A stretch of 64,000 bases of DNA. Origin: Hermatobates lingyangjiaoensis (lineage: Eukaryota > Arthropoda > Insecta > Hemiptera > Hermatobatidae). The DNA lies in assembly GCA_026182355.1 (NCBI GenBank), contig JAPFBL010000540.1, positions 36,001 to 100,000 of the forward strand, read 5' to 3'. The position numbers were made by a program, and so were the translations under genes. The stretch's first letter is position 1, and every line of letters begins with the position of its first letter. Below are positions 23,201 through 33,048 of the stretch, in pieces. The notes below the pieces were generated by a model. That model worked only from the letters and a program-made list of their open reading frames with translations. It had not been told where the DNA came from and did no database searches.

Positions 23201-26200
23201 AAGTCCCTTTGCTTATTAATCCAAATGTATTAATTGAAATTGAATGTTTAATAAGGACTTGTCGCGTGTCTGTCGATGAATAACTGGCGCTAATGAAAGT
23301 GTATACAGTATTCACGTTGCCACTCGCACCCACTGTGTTAGATGCTAAAAGAACGAGCACGATGTCTGTACTGGTCTCCTTGAATGCATGACCACCATTC
23401 ACTCTGTGTTCATGGGAGATTATGCACAGTGTCTCCTCATTACCAAAGCGAGCTTGGCTGTATAGACTTGCGGTGAGAAGCAAATCAGAATGTAGACTAT
23501 TTCTTCATTCTCACTACAAGAATGTACACTTGAAGAAGAACACTAGGTGTTTATTAATAGACACGTATATGTACTGGCTTGGTCCAGATTATCCAATTAA
23601 ACAAGTGATGCAATCAATGAGCCTTAAATCACAAGCAACAAGAAAACAAAACAAAAAGTAGAAATAAATGCTCTGAGGCCTTTCACTTGATTCAGTGCCT
23701 TTCTCTTGTATAACTTTTATGTCACCTTCTCAGTTCTTTGTTTGCTCTCTGGTGACATAAAGTGAAAGGTCTGAGAGCATTTATTTCTATTATTTTACTT
23801 TTTCCTTCTGTTTTAAACTTTATGTCACATAGTGTAACTCTGCAACTGCTATTACTAATCTCTTTATATACTCCAGATCACAGTAATTGTTTTTGAGAGG
23901 AAAGAAAAAAATATTAATGGATAAAGCTTGTTACTATTGTTTGAAAGTTATTCAAGTTGAGTATGTTTTGTATGAAACTATTGAACTATGCGAGTAGACC
24001 CACTGGCGTGGGGTGTAAGGTTAGGAGTGCACATAAGTGAGTAAAGCACGGCTGCATCATGGGGTTTGCTCTCTCTGTTAGGGGTCTTCAAGCTGTGTGC
24101 TCTGGTACTGGCCTAGTCTGACCTGTGTCAAGTCTCATTAGGTAGTCGCTAATGTTATCATATACATAAAACAGTTCTTTTTTTTTAGGTGTGGTCGCGG
24201 TGGACATTGGTCAAAGGAATGTCCGAAAACAGCTGGCGCTGGGTGGGTACAGTTAACTTCTTTTCTTTTATACTTGTAAAAACAATAACTGTAACATGAC
24301 GAGTAGAAATGAAAAGGTTTAAGCTTACACGGAAGGTGCGGTGCTGCGTTTAGTTGAAAATATAATCAGCAGTGTGTTGTTTCAAGATAAGAATATAAAT
24401 AAAAGTCGACTTTGGGGAGTCACTGAAGCAAGCTTTGTCACAGTGATTTGTTTGAGAATAATTTAACAAACTGATGAATATTTGTGAAGTATTTTAGATG
24501 ACAATTTACTGCCTCGATAGTACGAGGCACAGGACACGGGGCGAGAGAGAAATCAAATTTTATAATAGTCACACTATGGGAGATCTTGGCTGGAATGCCA
24601 TTCCTCTCGCCATGCATACATGGCTTTGGAATGCCATTCCTCTCGCCATCCATACATGGCTTTGGAATGCCATTCCTCTCGCCATGCATACATGGCTTTG
24701 GAATGCCATTCCTTTCGCCATGCATACATGGCTTTGGAATGCCATTCCTCTCGCCATGCATACATGGCTTTGGAATGCCATTCCTCTCGCCATGCATACA
24801 TGGCTTTGGAATGCTGCCATTCCTCTCGCCATGCATACATGGCTTTGGAGTGCCATTCCTCTCGCCATGCATACATGGCTTTGGAATGTATTCCTCTCGC
24901 CATCCATACATGGCTTTGGAATGCCATTCCTCTCGCCATGCATACATGGCTTTGGAATGCCATTCCTCTCGCCATGCATACATGGCTTTGGAATGTATTC
25001 CTCTCGCCATCCATACATGGCTTTGGAATGCCATTCCTCTCGCCATGCATACATGGCTTTGGAATGCCATTCCTCTCGCCATGCATACATGGCTTTGGAA
25101 TGTCATTCCTCTCGCCATCCATACATGGCTTTGGAATGCCATTCCTCTCGCCATGCATACATGGCTTTGGAATTCCATTCCTCTCGCCATCCATACATGG
25201 CTTTGGAATGCCATTCCTCTCGCCATGCATGTTTATGTGTATATATCAGTAGAGAGAGTACAGAGTACTTACTAAGGCAGATGAAGCGAGACCCCTGACA
25301 CGCCAGTCTGAGGGCTCCCTCATGACTCATTAAATTATAGATCGTTTGTTCTTCAACTTGAGTTATAAATTCTCTACTTCATGATTTTCAGTTTTTGTAC
25401 TATGAAAATAAATACGTTAATGTTATCAGTAAGTGAGTGTCTTGTGGAAAGTGAAGGAAATCAGGCGTTTTCGTTCAGTTTTTTGGACTGTGAGTGCCAT
25501 AAAACAAATATAGTCTTTGTGTGGGCACATATTTGTTCTCTTGAAAGACCGCTTGAAAGTCTGACGACCTGTAGTACTTGGTTTGCGTGAATATGCCTCG
25601 GTTGATGGTTTTCTCCCTGACGTTACCATTATATTGTGCCTATTGGCAGTAAAGTTAAGGAATCGCTTGAAGTGAGTGCACGGCTTTGTTTACGAGTAGT
25701 TGACGTGGGGGCGATATGCGACATGTGTTTGGCGAAATACATGATGTGCTACATGGTATTTTTATCACTTTCTCTGATAAAAGTGAGCATCAACATGTTT
25801 CAAATGACTTCCACTTGTAACAATGGGAGCCATGTTAAAGTGAATCGTGTGGTCTGACGCCCGAATTTAACTTGAAACCAAATAAGAAATGACACCTATT
25901 GACCATCTAGAACTGCTGTTGTTTTTCATTTAAGATGAGCTGGTCACTGATACTATGCGTTATTTTAAGATCACGTACTATATGCATATTGACGGGTGGT
26001 GCGCAGCCGCTGTCTCACACCTGACTCCAAGCATCAGGAGATCTCTGAGACCACTGACAAATAGTTTAGTCCTCTGTCTCGCGATGTTACGTAAAATATC
26101 GCACTTGAGTTCCACTTAAAAGGAATTGTTGGAAAGCTGATTGAGAGTGGATGAATTATGATGTCCTTGGGATTTATTATTTCCTTGAAATCGGGTCATT

Positions 26201-27831
26201 ACCCGTTATATTGTATAGTTACACCCCACGTAATCTTACATTACTTTATGATTGGTATTTTATTCAACTGAAAGCGTTACTTTCAATACAGTTGTAAGGC
26301 ATAAAAGCAGGTTTTACGGGCTCTTGACCGAGTGTTGTTTTGCAGGAGGCTGGGACATGACCGAGGAGGCTTCCGTGACCGGCTGTTCGGAGTGGGCAGA
26401 GACCCTTACCCTCCACCGCCGCCACCAGCGTTCTTGCGCGACAGAATGCTCGGCCCTGAACCCTTCAAGGTGATCATTCCCTCCATAGTAGCTTGTAGAC
26501 TTGACTTGTTCTTGTTTATTTCATAACATATGCATTATGAAGATGTTAACTTGAGATTAGTTATCACATTTCTTACTCATTGGTATGTGGTGTGCAGGAT
26601 TCCTACTACGACCGATACTACGAAAGGCCTCCCGGTCCAGTCGGGCGGTTCGACGAGGAGAGAGACTTCGACAGACGATTCCCCCCCATGGGCCGTGACG
26701 GAGGTCCGATGCGGTCGCGCGACTTCATGCCTCCACCTCTTCCTCCACTGTCCAGACCGAGGGACTCCCTGCCTCTCAACAGACCATTCGACAGACCCTC
26801 TGACTATTCCATGTTCAGCCGAAGATCTCCTCCTGACTCAGGTTCTAGGTTCAGGTAGGTGACGCTGTTAACCTCATACTATTTCTGGGCTGGTAGAGTT
26901 GTATTGTTATAAATACTAATTGTTTTTTTAAGCCGTGGTATGTTTGAGGACTACAGTCGTGACAGCTATGATGAACGTAACAGGTAAGATGTACATTTAA
27001 GCCCTCAGATTATCCAATATCGCTTATTTCTTTAATCAAGGGATACTTACTATCCCCGCATTGTCATGTGTATCTGCTAGAAGTAACTGATCGCAACTTG
27101 AGCAGCATAAAAATATAGTAGAACACCTTAAGCAAATATCTTTCTCGACGAAGTGTCTTGTTTTTTAATTATTTCACCCCGCGACTCAAAGCACTATTGG
27201 CAACATCAAACTATTTTATTTGCCTAAATAAATATTTAATTCAAGTTTTTTACTAAAAGTTGCATAATTACATAGCACTCGTCTAGAAAATCAAGTTAAA
27301 GTAAATTGTGTTAGTTATTTATTTGCATGATATTAACAATGTTGGTGAACAAAGTAAAGAACTGCAATTTGACGAATCAAGCTGCTATTGCGGATTAACG
27401 ATTCAGAGCACTTTTTGAAAGTTATTGGTGGGAACATGTTGAATTGTTGACAATCTCATCCATAATGATGTGTGTATGACAAGATCAAGTGTCTTGTGCT
27501 ATGCATTAATCTTATTAACTGAGAACTCTCACGCTAGGTGTTGATTATTGACAATTTTCTTGTTTCTTTATTATTTTGATATGCATAATGAATTGATTTT
27601 CCCTCCGAAGGAGTGTTGTTTATTGGTATTTGTCGATTGGGTGGATGCTGTGCACCCTTGAGCAATGTCTGAAGCTTGTTCCGGTAAAACGTAAGAGCAG
27701 GACGGCTTTCCCGGACGAGCTTGTTGTGGTTATTGCATGCTTGTGTTGGGCGGTGATAAAGGGCGGTTGTTGTGTTGTACAGAATGGGGCTGCGTACGGT
27801 GTCTCCGTCGCGCCGTTTCAACCCCTACTGA
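17128..27831 (+). CDS. lark: lark / RBM4-like RNA-binding protein (gene level)
   Basis: Eight coding exons join with consistent phases: 17128-17268, 17347-17583, 17657-17796, 24189-24242, 26346-26469, 26598-26854, 26933-26983 and 27783-27831, giving about 350 residues, close to insect Lark as I recall it. RRM1 spans about residues 9-77 (RNP2 KIFVGNL, RNP1 NYGFVHM), RRM2 about 89-157 (RNP2 KIFVGNL, RNP1 NYGFVHI), and a CCHC knuckle uses C171, C174, H179 and C184. The tail is rich in Arg, Asp, Pro and Tyr with a run of six prolines. Lark/RBM4 proteins bind RNA in nucleus and cytoplasm and control splicing and translation; in flies Lark acts in the circadian output and in development. The start is the first ATG after the acceptor at 17102. 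Polyadenylation signals AATAAA lie at 28176 and 28431. The large introns hold foldbacks and a 36-bp minisatellite. The last exon has an alternative frame, described separately. Confidence 0.85.
17347..17583 (+). CDS. lark: lark coding exon 2 (RRM1 end, RRM2 start)
   Basis: Acceptor 'tttcag' at 17341-17346. It reads [12 protein letters not shown], closes RRM1 with [10 protein letters not shown], then a short linker of Thr/Pro and RRM2 beginning KIFVGNL. It ends ...NYGFV in phase 0 with donor GTATGT, the same place in RRM2 as the previous intron in RRM1. Confidence 0.88.
17657..17796 (+). CDS. lark: lark coding exon 3 (RRM2 end, first knuckle cysteine)
   Basis: Reads [17 protein letters not shown], then [12 protein letters not shown] and a linker ending DPEQCY plus two bases of an Arg codon. 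Donor GTATGA at 17797. The following intron is 6.4 kb. Confidence 0.87.
18475..18620 (-). repeat. Hammerhead-like motif between TA microsatellites
   Basis: On the minus strand CUGAAGA is followed by an extra C, a weak hairpin and GAAAUAU. The same sequence in the opposite sense lies at 47230-47310. Located in the large lark intron. Confidence 0.5.
18770..19830. repeat. Kilobase-scale foldback, ACGU family (lark intron)
   Basis: Arms of about 380-400 bp: 18780-19160 and about 19450-19830, both with 'aaactagagtttatcgg'-type outer ends, the GGUUUU/AAAACC hairpin with GAAACGUU, and a shared inner segment around 'gaactgaaatcaccaag'. It encodes no recognisable protein. Confidence 0.7.
19886..19928 (+). 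ncRNA. Hammerhead motif, AGAUCU family (lark intron)
   Basis: GACU 19886-19889, core CUGACGA 19890-19896, intact ACCG/CGGU stem II, GAA, then ACAUCU in place of AGAUCU, so the stem III palindrome is broken by one base. Confidence 0.55.
20032..20064 (+). ncRNA. Hammerhead ribozyme motif, AAUU family, intact
   Basis: Stem I UCUC 20032-20035 pairs with GAGA 20061-20064. Core CUGAUGA 20036-20042, extra C 20043, stem II GGU/ACC with loop UCA at 20044-20052, GAA 20053-20055, palindromic stem III AAUU 20056-20059, cleavage nucleotide A20060. An almost identical copy is at 47052-47084. It sits in the sense strand of lark intron 3. Confidence 0.75.
20354..20388 (+). ncRNA. Hammerhead ribozyme motif, AGCU family, intact
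   Basis: Stem I UAC 20354-20356 with GUA 20386-20388. Core CUGAUGA 20357-20363, extra C 20364, stem II GACC/GGUC with loop AAGGU at 20365-20377, GAA 20378-20380, palindromic stem III AGCU 20381-20384, cleavage nucleotide U20385. The only copy of this family seen in the window. Confidence 0.72.
20625..20912. repeat. Foldback with AAUU-type hammerhead relics
   Basis: Arms about 20628-20757 and 20785-20909 with central 'tagtaacccgttagttacta'. Each arm carries CUGAAGA (plus core 20830-20836) followed by a damaged stem II and GAAAAUU. The same repeat, better preserved, is at 58555-58835. Confidence 0.7.
21005..21425. repeat. Foldback, ACGU family (lark intron)
   Basis: Two arms of about 200 bp meet near 21222. 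The outer ends match 18790 and 48065; inner parts share 'atgagtctgtggatttt'. Confidence 0.7.
21480..23635. other. lark intron 3, mostly unique AT-rich DNA
   Basis: No exon with supported splice phases and no TE domain recognised. A G+C-richer stretch around 22900-23200 has CpGs but no clear gene. Confidence 0.35.
23640..23830. repeat. Eroded AGGCCU-family hammerhead foldback
   Basis: The plus-strand arm keeps stem I GCUCU (23744-23748) and AGAGC, but the core reads CUGGUGA at 23749-23755. The left arm holds 'gctctgaggcctttcac'. The family's better copies are at 3587 and 59431. Confidence 0.55.
24189..24242 (+). CDS. lark: lark coding exon 4 (CCHC zinc knuckle)
   Basis: A 54-base exon after a T-rich acceptor. 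It completes the Arg codon and reads [18 protein letters not shown]. With the cysteine of the previous exon this makes C-x2-C-x4-H-x4-C. Donor GTGGGT at 24243. Confidence 0.87.
24588..25230. repeat. 36-bp minisatellite in lark intron 4
   Basis: About 17-18 tandem copies of a 36-bp unit containing two small palindromes, 'ggaatgccattcc' and 'gccatgcatacatggc'. Some copies lack or gain three bases. Because 36 is a multiple of three and the unit has no stop in several frames, all these frames appear as long ORFs; they are artefacts. Confidence 0.92.
26346..26469 (+). CDS. lark: lark coding exon 5 (Gly/Arg and proline run)
   Basis: One base completes a Gly codon, then [19 protein letters not shown], six prolines, and ...LGPEPFK. 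Acceptor 'ttgcag', donor GTGATC. Confidence 0.83.
26598..26854 (+). CDS. lark: lark coding exon 6 (Tyr/Arg/Pro-rich)
   Basis: Reads [14 protein letters not shown], then alternating Asp/Arg and Met/Pro segments ending SPPDSGSRF plus two bases. A low-complexity tail typical of RNA-binding proteins, with no second folded domain. Confidence 0.83.
26933..26983 (+). CDS. lark: lark coding exon 7 (microexon)
   Basis: Fifty-one bases between a T-rich acceptor and donor 'cag|gtaaga', reading [17 protein letters not shown] plus two bases. Same Asp/Tyr/Arg style as the previous exon. Confidence 0.78.
27783..27831 (+). CDS. lark: lark last coding exon, frame uncertain
   Basis: With the phase left by exon 7 the exon reads [16 protein letters not shown] and stops at 27829. 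In the +1-shifted frame the same exon runs on to TAA at 27893-27895 through [18 protein letters not shown] and ends ARPFNY, which looks more like the preceding Pro/Arg tail. The difference could be an unseen small exon, alternative splicing or an assembly indel. Confidence 0.55.
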
Positions 27832-28175
27832 AGACGGCCGCGCACCGCCACCGCCGCCTCCCCGACAGCCTCGAGCGAGACCGTTCAATTACTAATAGTC
27901 ACCGACCAACTTTACTTTCACCTGTAGAACTTGCCTTTGATTTGTGTACAATAATGAGCATTTGGTTTAGTCACGTGATTATCTTTTACAATAACTGTAC
28001 CATAAGTACGTTGATTGCTTGGATTTCGGTATCTCTGTTTTAACTTCCACTTTTATATTAATGTAACTATATCACTTTCGTGATTAAGGCTAGTATAATA
28101 ATGCATTTTTTTTTATGTATATTCATGTTACATAATTATTTCAATAGTTTAGACCTTTGTGATTTTCAAGTGAAA

Positions 28176-28436
28176 AATAAATGTCAGTTTCTTAATAACG
28201 TGGAGTTTTCTTAAGCCTAGAAAGATAATGTATTGTTTTCTTGTATTTGATGACACACGCTGGCTTGATCGTTACCAAAACGGAGTTATCGCCATCTTCA
28301 GGGTCTCACTTCACTTTCATTCTTGCTAGCCTTCCAAATGTTACTGCTAGGTGTAGAAACTTTTATTTGGTCAATTGTGTTTTTTCCCTTATATATTCTT
28401 TTATAATTATTACAATGTTTGCAATTTATAAATAAA
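28176..28436 (+). terminator. lark: lark polyadenylation signals
   Basis: AATAAA at 28176-28181 and again at 28431-28436, downstream of either possible lark stop codon, followed by T-rich sequence. Confidence 0.5.
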
Positions 28437-28439
28437 ATT

Positions 28440-30290
28440 GTGTTTCAATATATTTGTGTCTCTCCTATTTCCCATTTCAACACTTTTTATTTTGATTTCT
28501 TCGATATATCCATTTTAACTTGATATTGTAATAACGTTTCCTTTTAAGTATTCCATATAGTATTTAAATTGTTTCAAGTCTCGACTTTTTTTTCTTTATA
28601 GTTGTTAATTAATCTGTAATTGGTTAGGACTTTATCTTGTCGTCTAGATATATTTAGAATATATGCACGCAGCTATGATTTTGATATGCAGTTATATCTC
28701 GCTTCTCCAACCATCCACAACTAAAAATTCGGAATTTCAACAAAAAATAATTTCCGTTTTTTTTTTTTCGGTTGTTGTTGTACAAATTTCGGTACTGGAA
28801 CTTACGCCTAAGATAAGTCGATGAAATGGAAGGAACTTCAGAACTTTGTGGAACTTTATAAAACAGATAAAGCTGTAGTCAGCAGAGGTTTGAATTCTTT
28901 TAATAAATGTTATTATCAGCTACTTGCACAAAGGTCTGGAAAGAAGACAGAAGAGATAATGTATTTTTTTTGAGAACTACATACACATTATGTAGTTCTC
29001 AAAGCAATACCCTCCTCGAAACTACGTCCATTAAGCCATCTGCAAATCACCAGTAAAGTAAGAAAACTACGTGTGTTTTACATACACTCTTAAGATATTT
29101 TATTGTAAATTAATATATTTTTTAAAAAAAGAAGTTGTCTTTGAGTCTTGAAACGTTATTTTTTTTATGGAAACACTCTTCGGAACTCGCAGAATTGTGT
29201 TCTCGGAGGACCTTGTGGAACGGCTTGTGGTCGAGAAGCGAGGTATGGCTGGATTCTCAACACACACGTTTGTTTATGTAATGTAACTCCCTTCGGACAT
29301 GGTTAAAGTTGTCCATATTATAAAAACCATATTTTACAGATTTATGTGAATACAATACATATACGAAAGCAACGACGGTTGTCATAGGCTACTGACAGCT
29401 GTAGTACGGGGTACTTCAACGAGAATCTGAATCTGGAAGTGGTTTGAAGTGACGCCCGCGACTGATCGATTGGACCGCGATATGCTAATGGCTATTGCGT
29501 TGTCATGCGACAGGTGTGCTCCTACTGCACCTGTAGTCTTATTCTACAGGCAGCCATCTTGTGTTTTCTACTGTGCTTACCATAATGAGAATGAAATGTG
29601 GCGTTCTCTTTGGAGCTACCCCGTATTTTACAATAGATCTCACGAAGAGGAGGAATAACAATGCTTTTTAGAGTCATTTGTATAAGTACATCCGATTTAA
29701 GAAATGTTAAAGATACGCTTAAATATAGTTTTCACTCAATTTGTAAATATAGTTTAACTGTGATAATGTTATGGGACCTTTTCGAATTGTAGGCTTGAAG
29801 CGTATATGAACCGACTGAATCTTTTCAGGTCAGGAATTGAAGGAAGTAAAGAATGGAGGTATTTAAATCGACTGAGTGTCGTTCTGGCCTCCCCAATGTG
29901 CACCCGTGTCTAACCAAGCTCAGCCAGTCAAGATCTCAATCGAAATTTTTGTGTCCATTTGAACATGCTTGAAGGAAAAATCACTTGTGTTTACTGTCTA
30001 ATAAATGATTCGGTAACCCTGCGCCTTTGATTAACAGTATGCTAGAGCGTATCGTAAGGAAGGTGAGCTGGCCGGCGTGTGGTGGACATATATATAGATA
30101 TATACGGAGTCTTCCAAAACCATGTATTTACAGTAATGTAACATTGTTTCATCGAGTTGATATGTGTCTATACACTGGCTTTGGATCACTCATATATTGT
30201 ATTGTTAGTTATTTATATATAGTTTTAAGCTGATATTTGTTACGCTGTGGTTCCGATGATAAGACGGAGCGCGTAAGTATGTTTCGGAGG
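28440..30290. other. Intergenic DNA between lark and the C2 gene
   Basis: No supported exon. A short inverted repeat around 28960-29000 ('gagaactacata' / 'tatgtagttctc') is visible. A segment at 29170-29265 is open (FSEDLVERLVVEKRG) but not recognised. Confidence 0.3.
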
Positions 30291-30310
30291 GTGGTTGAAG
30301 GACCAGCAGC

Positions 30311-30399
30311 CTGCCGCATGCGACGCCCGTCCTGAGCGCGTCGCCTCATTCAAGACCTCCTCACCGTCGCCGCCTTCATCGGATTCGTACCTAACTCCG
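30311..30399 (+). CDS. Possible exon, Ser/Pro-rich
   Basis: A G+C-rich island reads ACDARPERVASFKTSSPSPP and SSDSYLTP before donor 'ccg|gtaggc'. It ends in phase 0, which is compatible with the next exon at 32921, so it could be part of the N-terminus of the C2 gene. Other frames are also partly open and the acceptor is unclear. Confidence 0.35.
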
Positions 30400-31420
30400 G
30401 TAGGCATCGTTTTTCTTTTGTTTTCTTCTTTCTTTTTTTTTTTTTTCTTTCAAAACACCTCTTAGAGATATAAATGATGATAATAGTAAAATAAACTCGA
30501 TAAATACCTATTTAGTATATAATACTGGCATGTAGATTAATAAAGTTTACTTTTCAATCTGCCGATGTTGAGGCCGTATAAGAATAATGAAACTAAACTC
30601 ATGCCTTAAACCGATCATAAAGACTTGCTTCATTCTCTGTCGAAGTGCACTTTATTTCAATTGAACTTATCTAATCCTTGGTTTTAATTTTATTACAATG
30701 CTAATAGAAAAATTCTATAACTTTTCAGTGCTTTGTTTATAGTATTTATAGAAAATAAGCTTTTAATCATCTTGGAGGGCTATCCTGTGAACAAATATTG
30801 TTGTCATCTACCTCGTCTGCTGTTGTTGGAGTCACTGTTGGACCGCTTTCGGGCATTGCCCGTGAGTGGTGTGAACGACTCGTAACACCTGCGGGCAAAA
30901 GGTATACCGGACTACTGACAGTGTGCATTGCAACGCCCCGGTTTTTAAACATGAATTATTTCAACATTTCTTCTATAACTCTGATGCAAATCGAAAATTT
31001 TTTTTATAAATACTTATAAACAAAGGACTGAAGAATTACTCACATTATTTTGTTATATTTTGATCAGAATTTTTCAAATATAATAACCCCTATTTTGTAT
31101 TTATTCTACTATCAAATGGTTTACTGTGGTCGAAATGAGAGTTTTCATAAAAAGGTTTTCAAGCAGATAAATTCTGAATTGTTTCAGATGACAATGTTGA
31201 GTATTGAGCTACTACTACATCTCAGATTGTATTTCAGTCTTTTTCCGAAAATAAGACACTGTTTTGCTTTGCTTTTTAGGTCCTAAAATACGTGCTACGG
31301 GTTATTTTCATGGGAGAGCTTCAAATGTTACAATGATTAGATTTATATATTTTTGTTTACTATTTAATTTATATATAGACATTTTAAGTTTATTCAATTA
31401 CAGCCAGTCTTCTTCTAGAA

Positions 31421-31950
31421 CAGGGGTCGGCAACCTGCGGCTCTGAGTGACTTGGGAAAATAAATTTTGTTTTAAAAAAGTATTTATGTGTATTTTATTT
31501 GTGTTAAGATATTTTTTTAGTGTTTTAGTTCTAAATTGGAAGATCTTTTTGTTATCTAGAAATATTCAAAATTAAAGTATTTAAAAAAAAAGTATGTTTT
31601 ATTGTTTTTTATAGCTCAAAATAAACGTCATACTCGCGAAAGCCGGTATTCCCGCCCGAACGCCATCTCAACTTTCAACCCCCGAACGAGGCCCAGATAT
31701 GGAGAAGTATAAGAATCGTTTATGATACTTGGGCAGATTCATTTGCTTTCACCTCTAACGAGAGTGGCCTTATTTTAAATTAAATATAATTTTCTCTGAA
31801 GCAATTTGTGGATTTCATAAGCAACACTTTATAGCCCATCTTTAAAAGGGTAGTCAAAGCACTAATAAGTGTATGTTTATTTTTTTACTTTCTAATAAAT
31901 GCGTTTTCCTCCCCCATTTTAGATGTCAAAAAGTATTTACGGCTCTCAGT

Positions 31951-31982
<32 letters not shown>

Positions 31983-32032
31983 TGCAAACCGGGTTCAAAT
32001 GGCCCATTGGTGTTAAAGGTTGCCGACTCCTG
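31421..32032. mobile_element. hAT-type non-autonomous element
   Basis: Terminal inverted repeats 'caggggtcggcaacc' and 'ggttgccgactcctg', flanked by 8-bp target duplications ttctagaa (31413-31420) and ttctataa (32033-32040), 7 of 8 identical. It contains a long T run near 31950-31980 and no transposase. Confidence 0.8.
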
Positions 32033-32039
32033 TTCTATA

Positions 32040-32900
32040 ACATCGTCATAAATTATCAAAGTCTGAATTCCGTTCTGCTATTCCTTGAAATCCATTTAGT
32101 TTTAATCTCTCATGCCTTGCAATGCAGCTATCTTTAAATGAATACTTAAGAACTGTAGAGATAAACAAGGAATTAGTTTCAAAATTTTTTTTTAAATATC
32201 AGGGCAGCTAGAGATATACCTACTAAAGATATGAGCATTTTTTAACGAATTATATTTTTTTCACATTATTTTAACTATGGCTTATATTCCAAAAAGTTAG
32301 AAGATCACGCTAGGGCTTATTTTCGGAAGAGACTGTGTAAATACTTTATATTTTGGGTATATCAGCCACCTTGGTTTGTTTTTGACACAATAACTATAGA
32401 CGCTGCGTGTTAACGAAAGAACTTACTTTTGAAGCGCCTGAGTTATTCATTAAAGATAAGTAAATTCAAGCAGGCTTGGGGTTTTATTGTGCTAGCTGGA
32501 AGGTGGATTGTAGATAATGAAAGCGGTGGCACAAGGCGAGCGTAATTAAACTGACTTGCTCACACACCGGGTGTGAAGCATGTCTGGTCACGTATTTTCA
32601 ATTGTGACTATAAAAGACAGCTCCGTTAAATATTGTATTGGAGAAGTAATGTTGTGGTTTATCAAAAAGAGAAAAGTTGCTTATAACTGGGAGTTTTATT
32701 AATAGGCGATAGAGCGAAGCGGTGTGCTATCAGTGAAGTTATCTGCAGTGGCGGGGGTAAGTGCTTCCCGTGCGATAGGGCGGCGATAGAGCAGCCAGCA
32801 ACGCAGCGTTGACGGCCTTCGCTCCACCTGGCCGCCCGCATGCCTCGTGTCAGTATTCACAACCAGTCTATGTAGACATAGCAGCAATCGCCTGTCCTTA
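32040..32900. other. Region upstream of the first secure C2-gene exon
   Basis: 32690-32880 is G+C-rich and could hold a first exon or promoter, but no ATG-started frame joins the exon at 32921 convincingly. Confidence 0.3.
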
Positions 32901-32920
32901 CAGACTTTGTCTTCTTGTAG

Positions 32921-33048
32921 AAGTGGTACAACTGCTGGGGGCTGTGTTGGTGCTGCAGCATCGAGAAAGACAACAGTGAAGTGGTGTTGCTGACGAAAAC
33001 CCAGTCTCCAGTCTCGCTGCAGAGCTACACCGTGCGCAGGATATCCAG
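32921..33048 (+). CDS. C2 gene exon, cysteine cluster
   Basis: Acceptor 'ttcttgtag', donor 'ccag|gtactc'. Reads KWYNCWGLCWCCSIEKD then NSEVVLLTKTQSPVSLQ and ends RRIS plus two bases. An in-frame TAG immediately upstream shows that an earlier exon must supply the start. Confidence 0.65.

Noticed and set aside
24438..25330. Long overlapping ORFs of 170-266 residues on both strands
   Set aside because: They are read-through of the 36-bp minisatellite, open in several frames only because the unit length is a multiple of three and lacks stops.
26252..26862. Alternative-frame ORFs over lark exons 5 and 6
   Set aside because: They do not respect the splice phases and run through introns.
29170..29265. 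Possible transposase N-terminal peptide (FSEDLVERLVVEKRG)
   Set aside because: Too short and without flanking termini or a second conserved block to assign a family.
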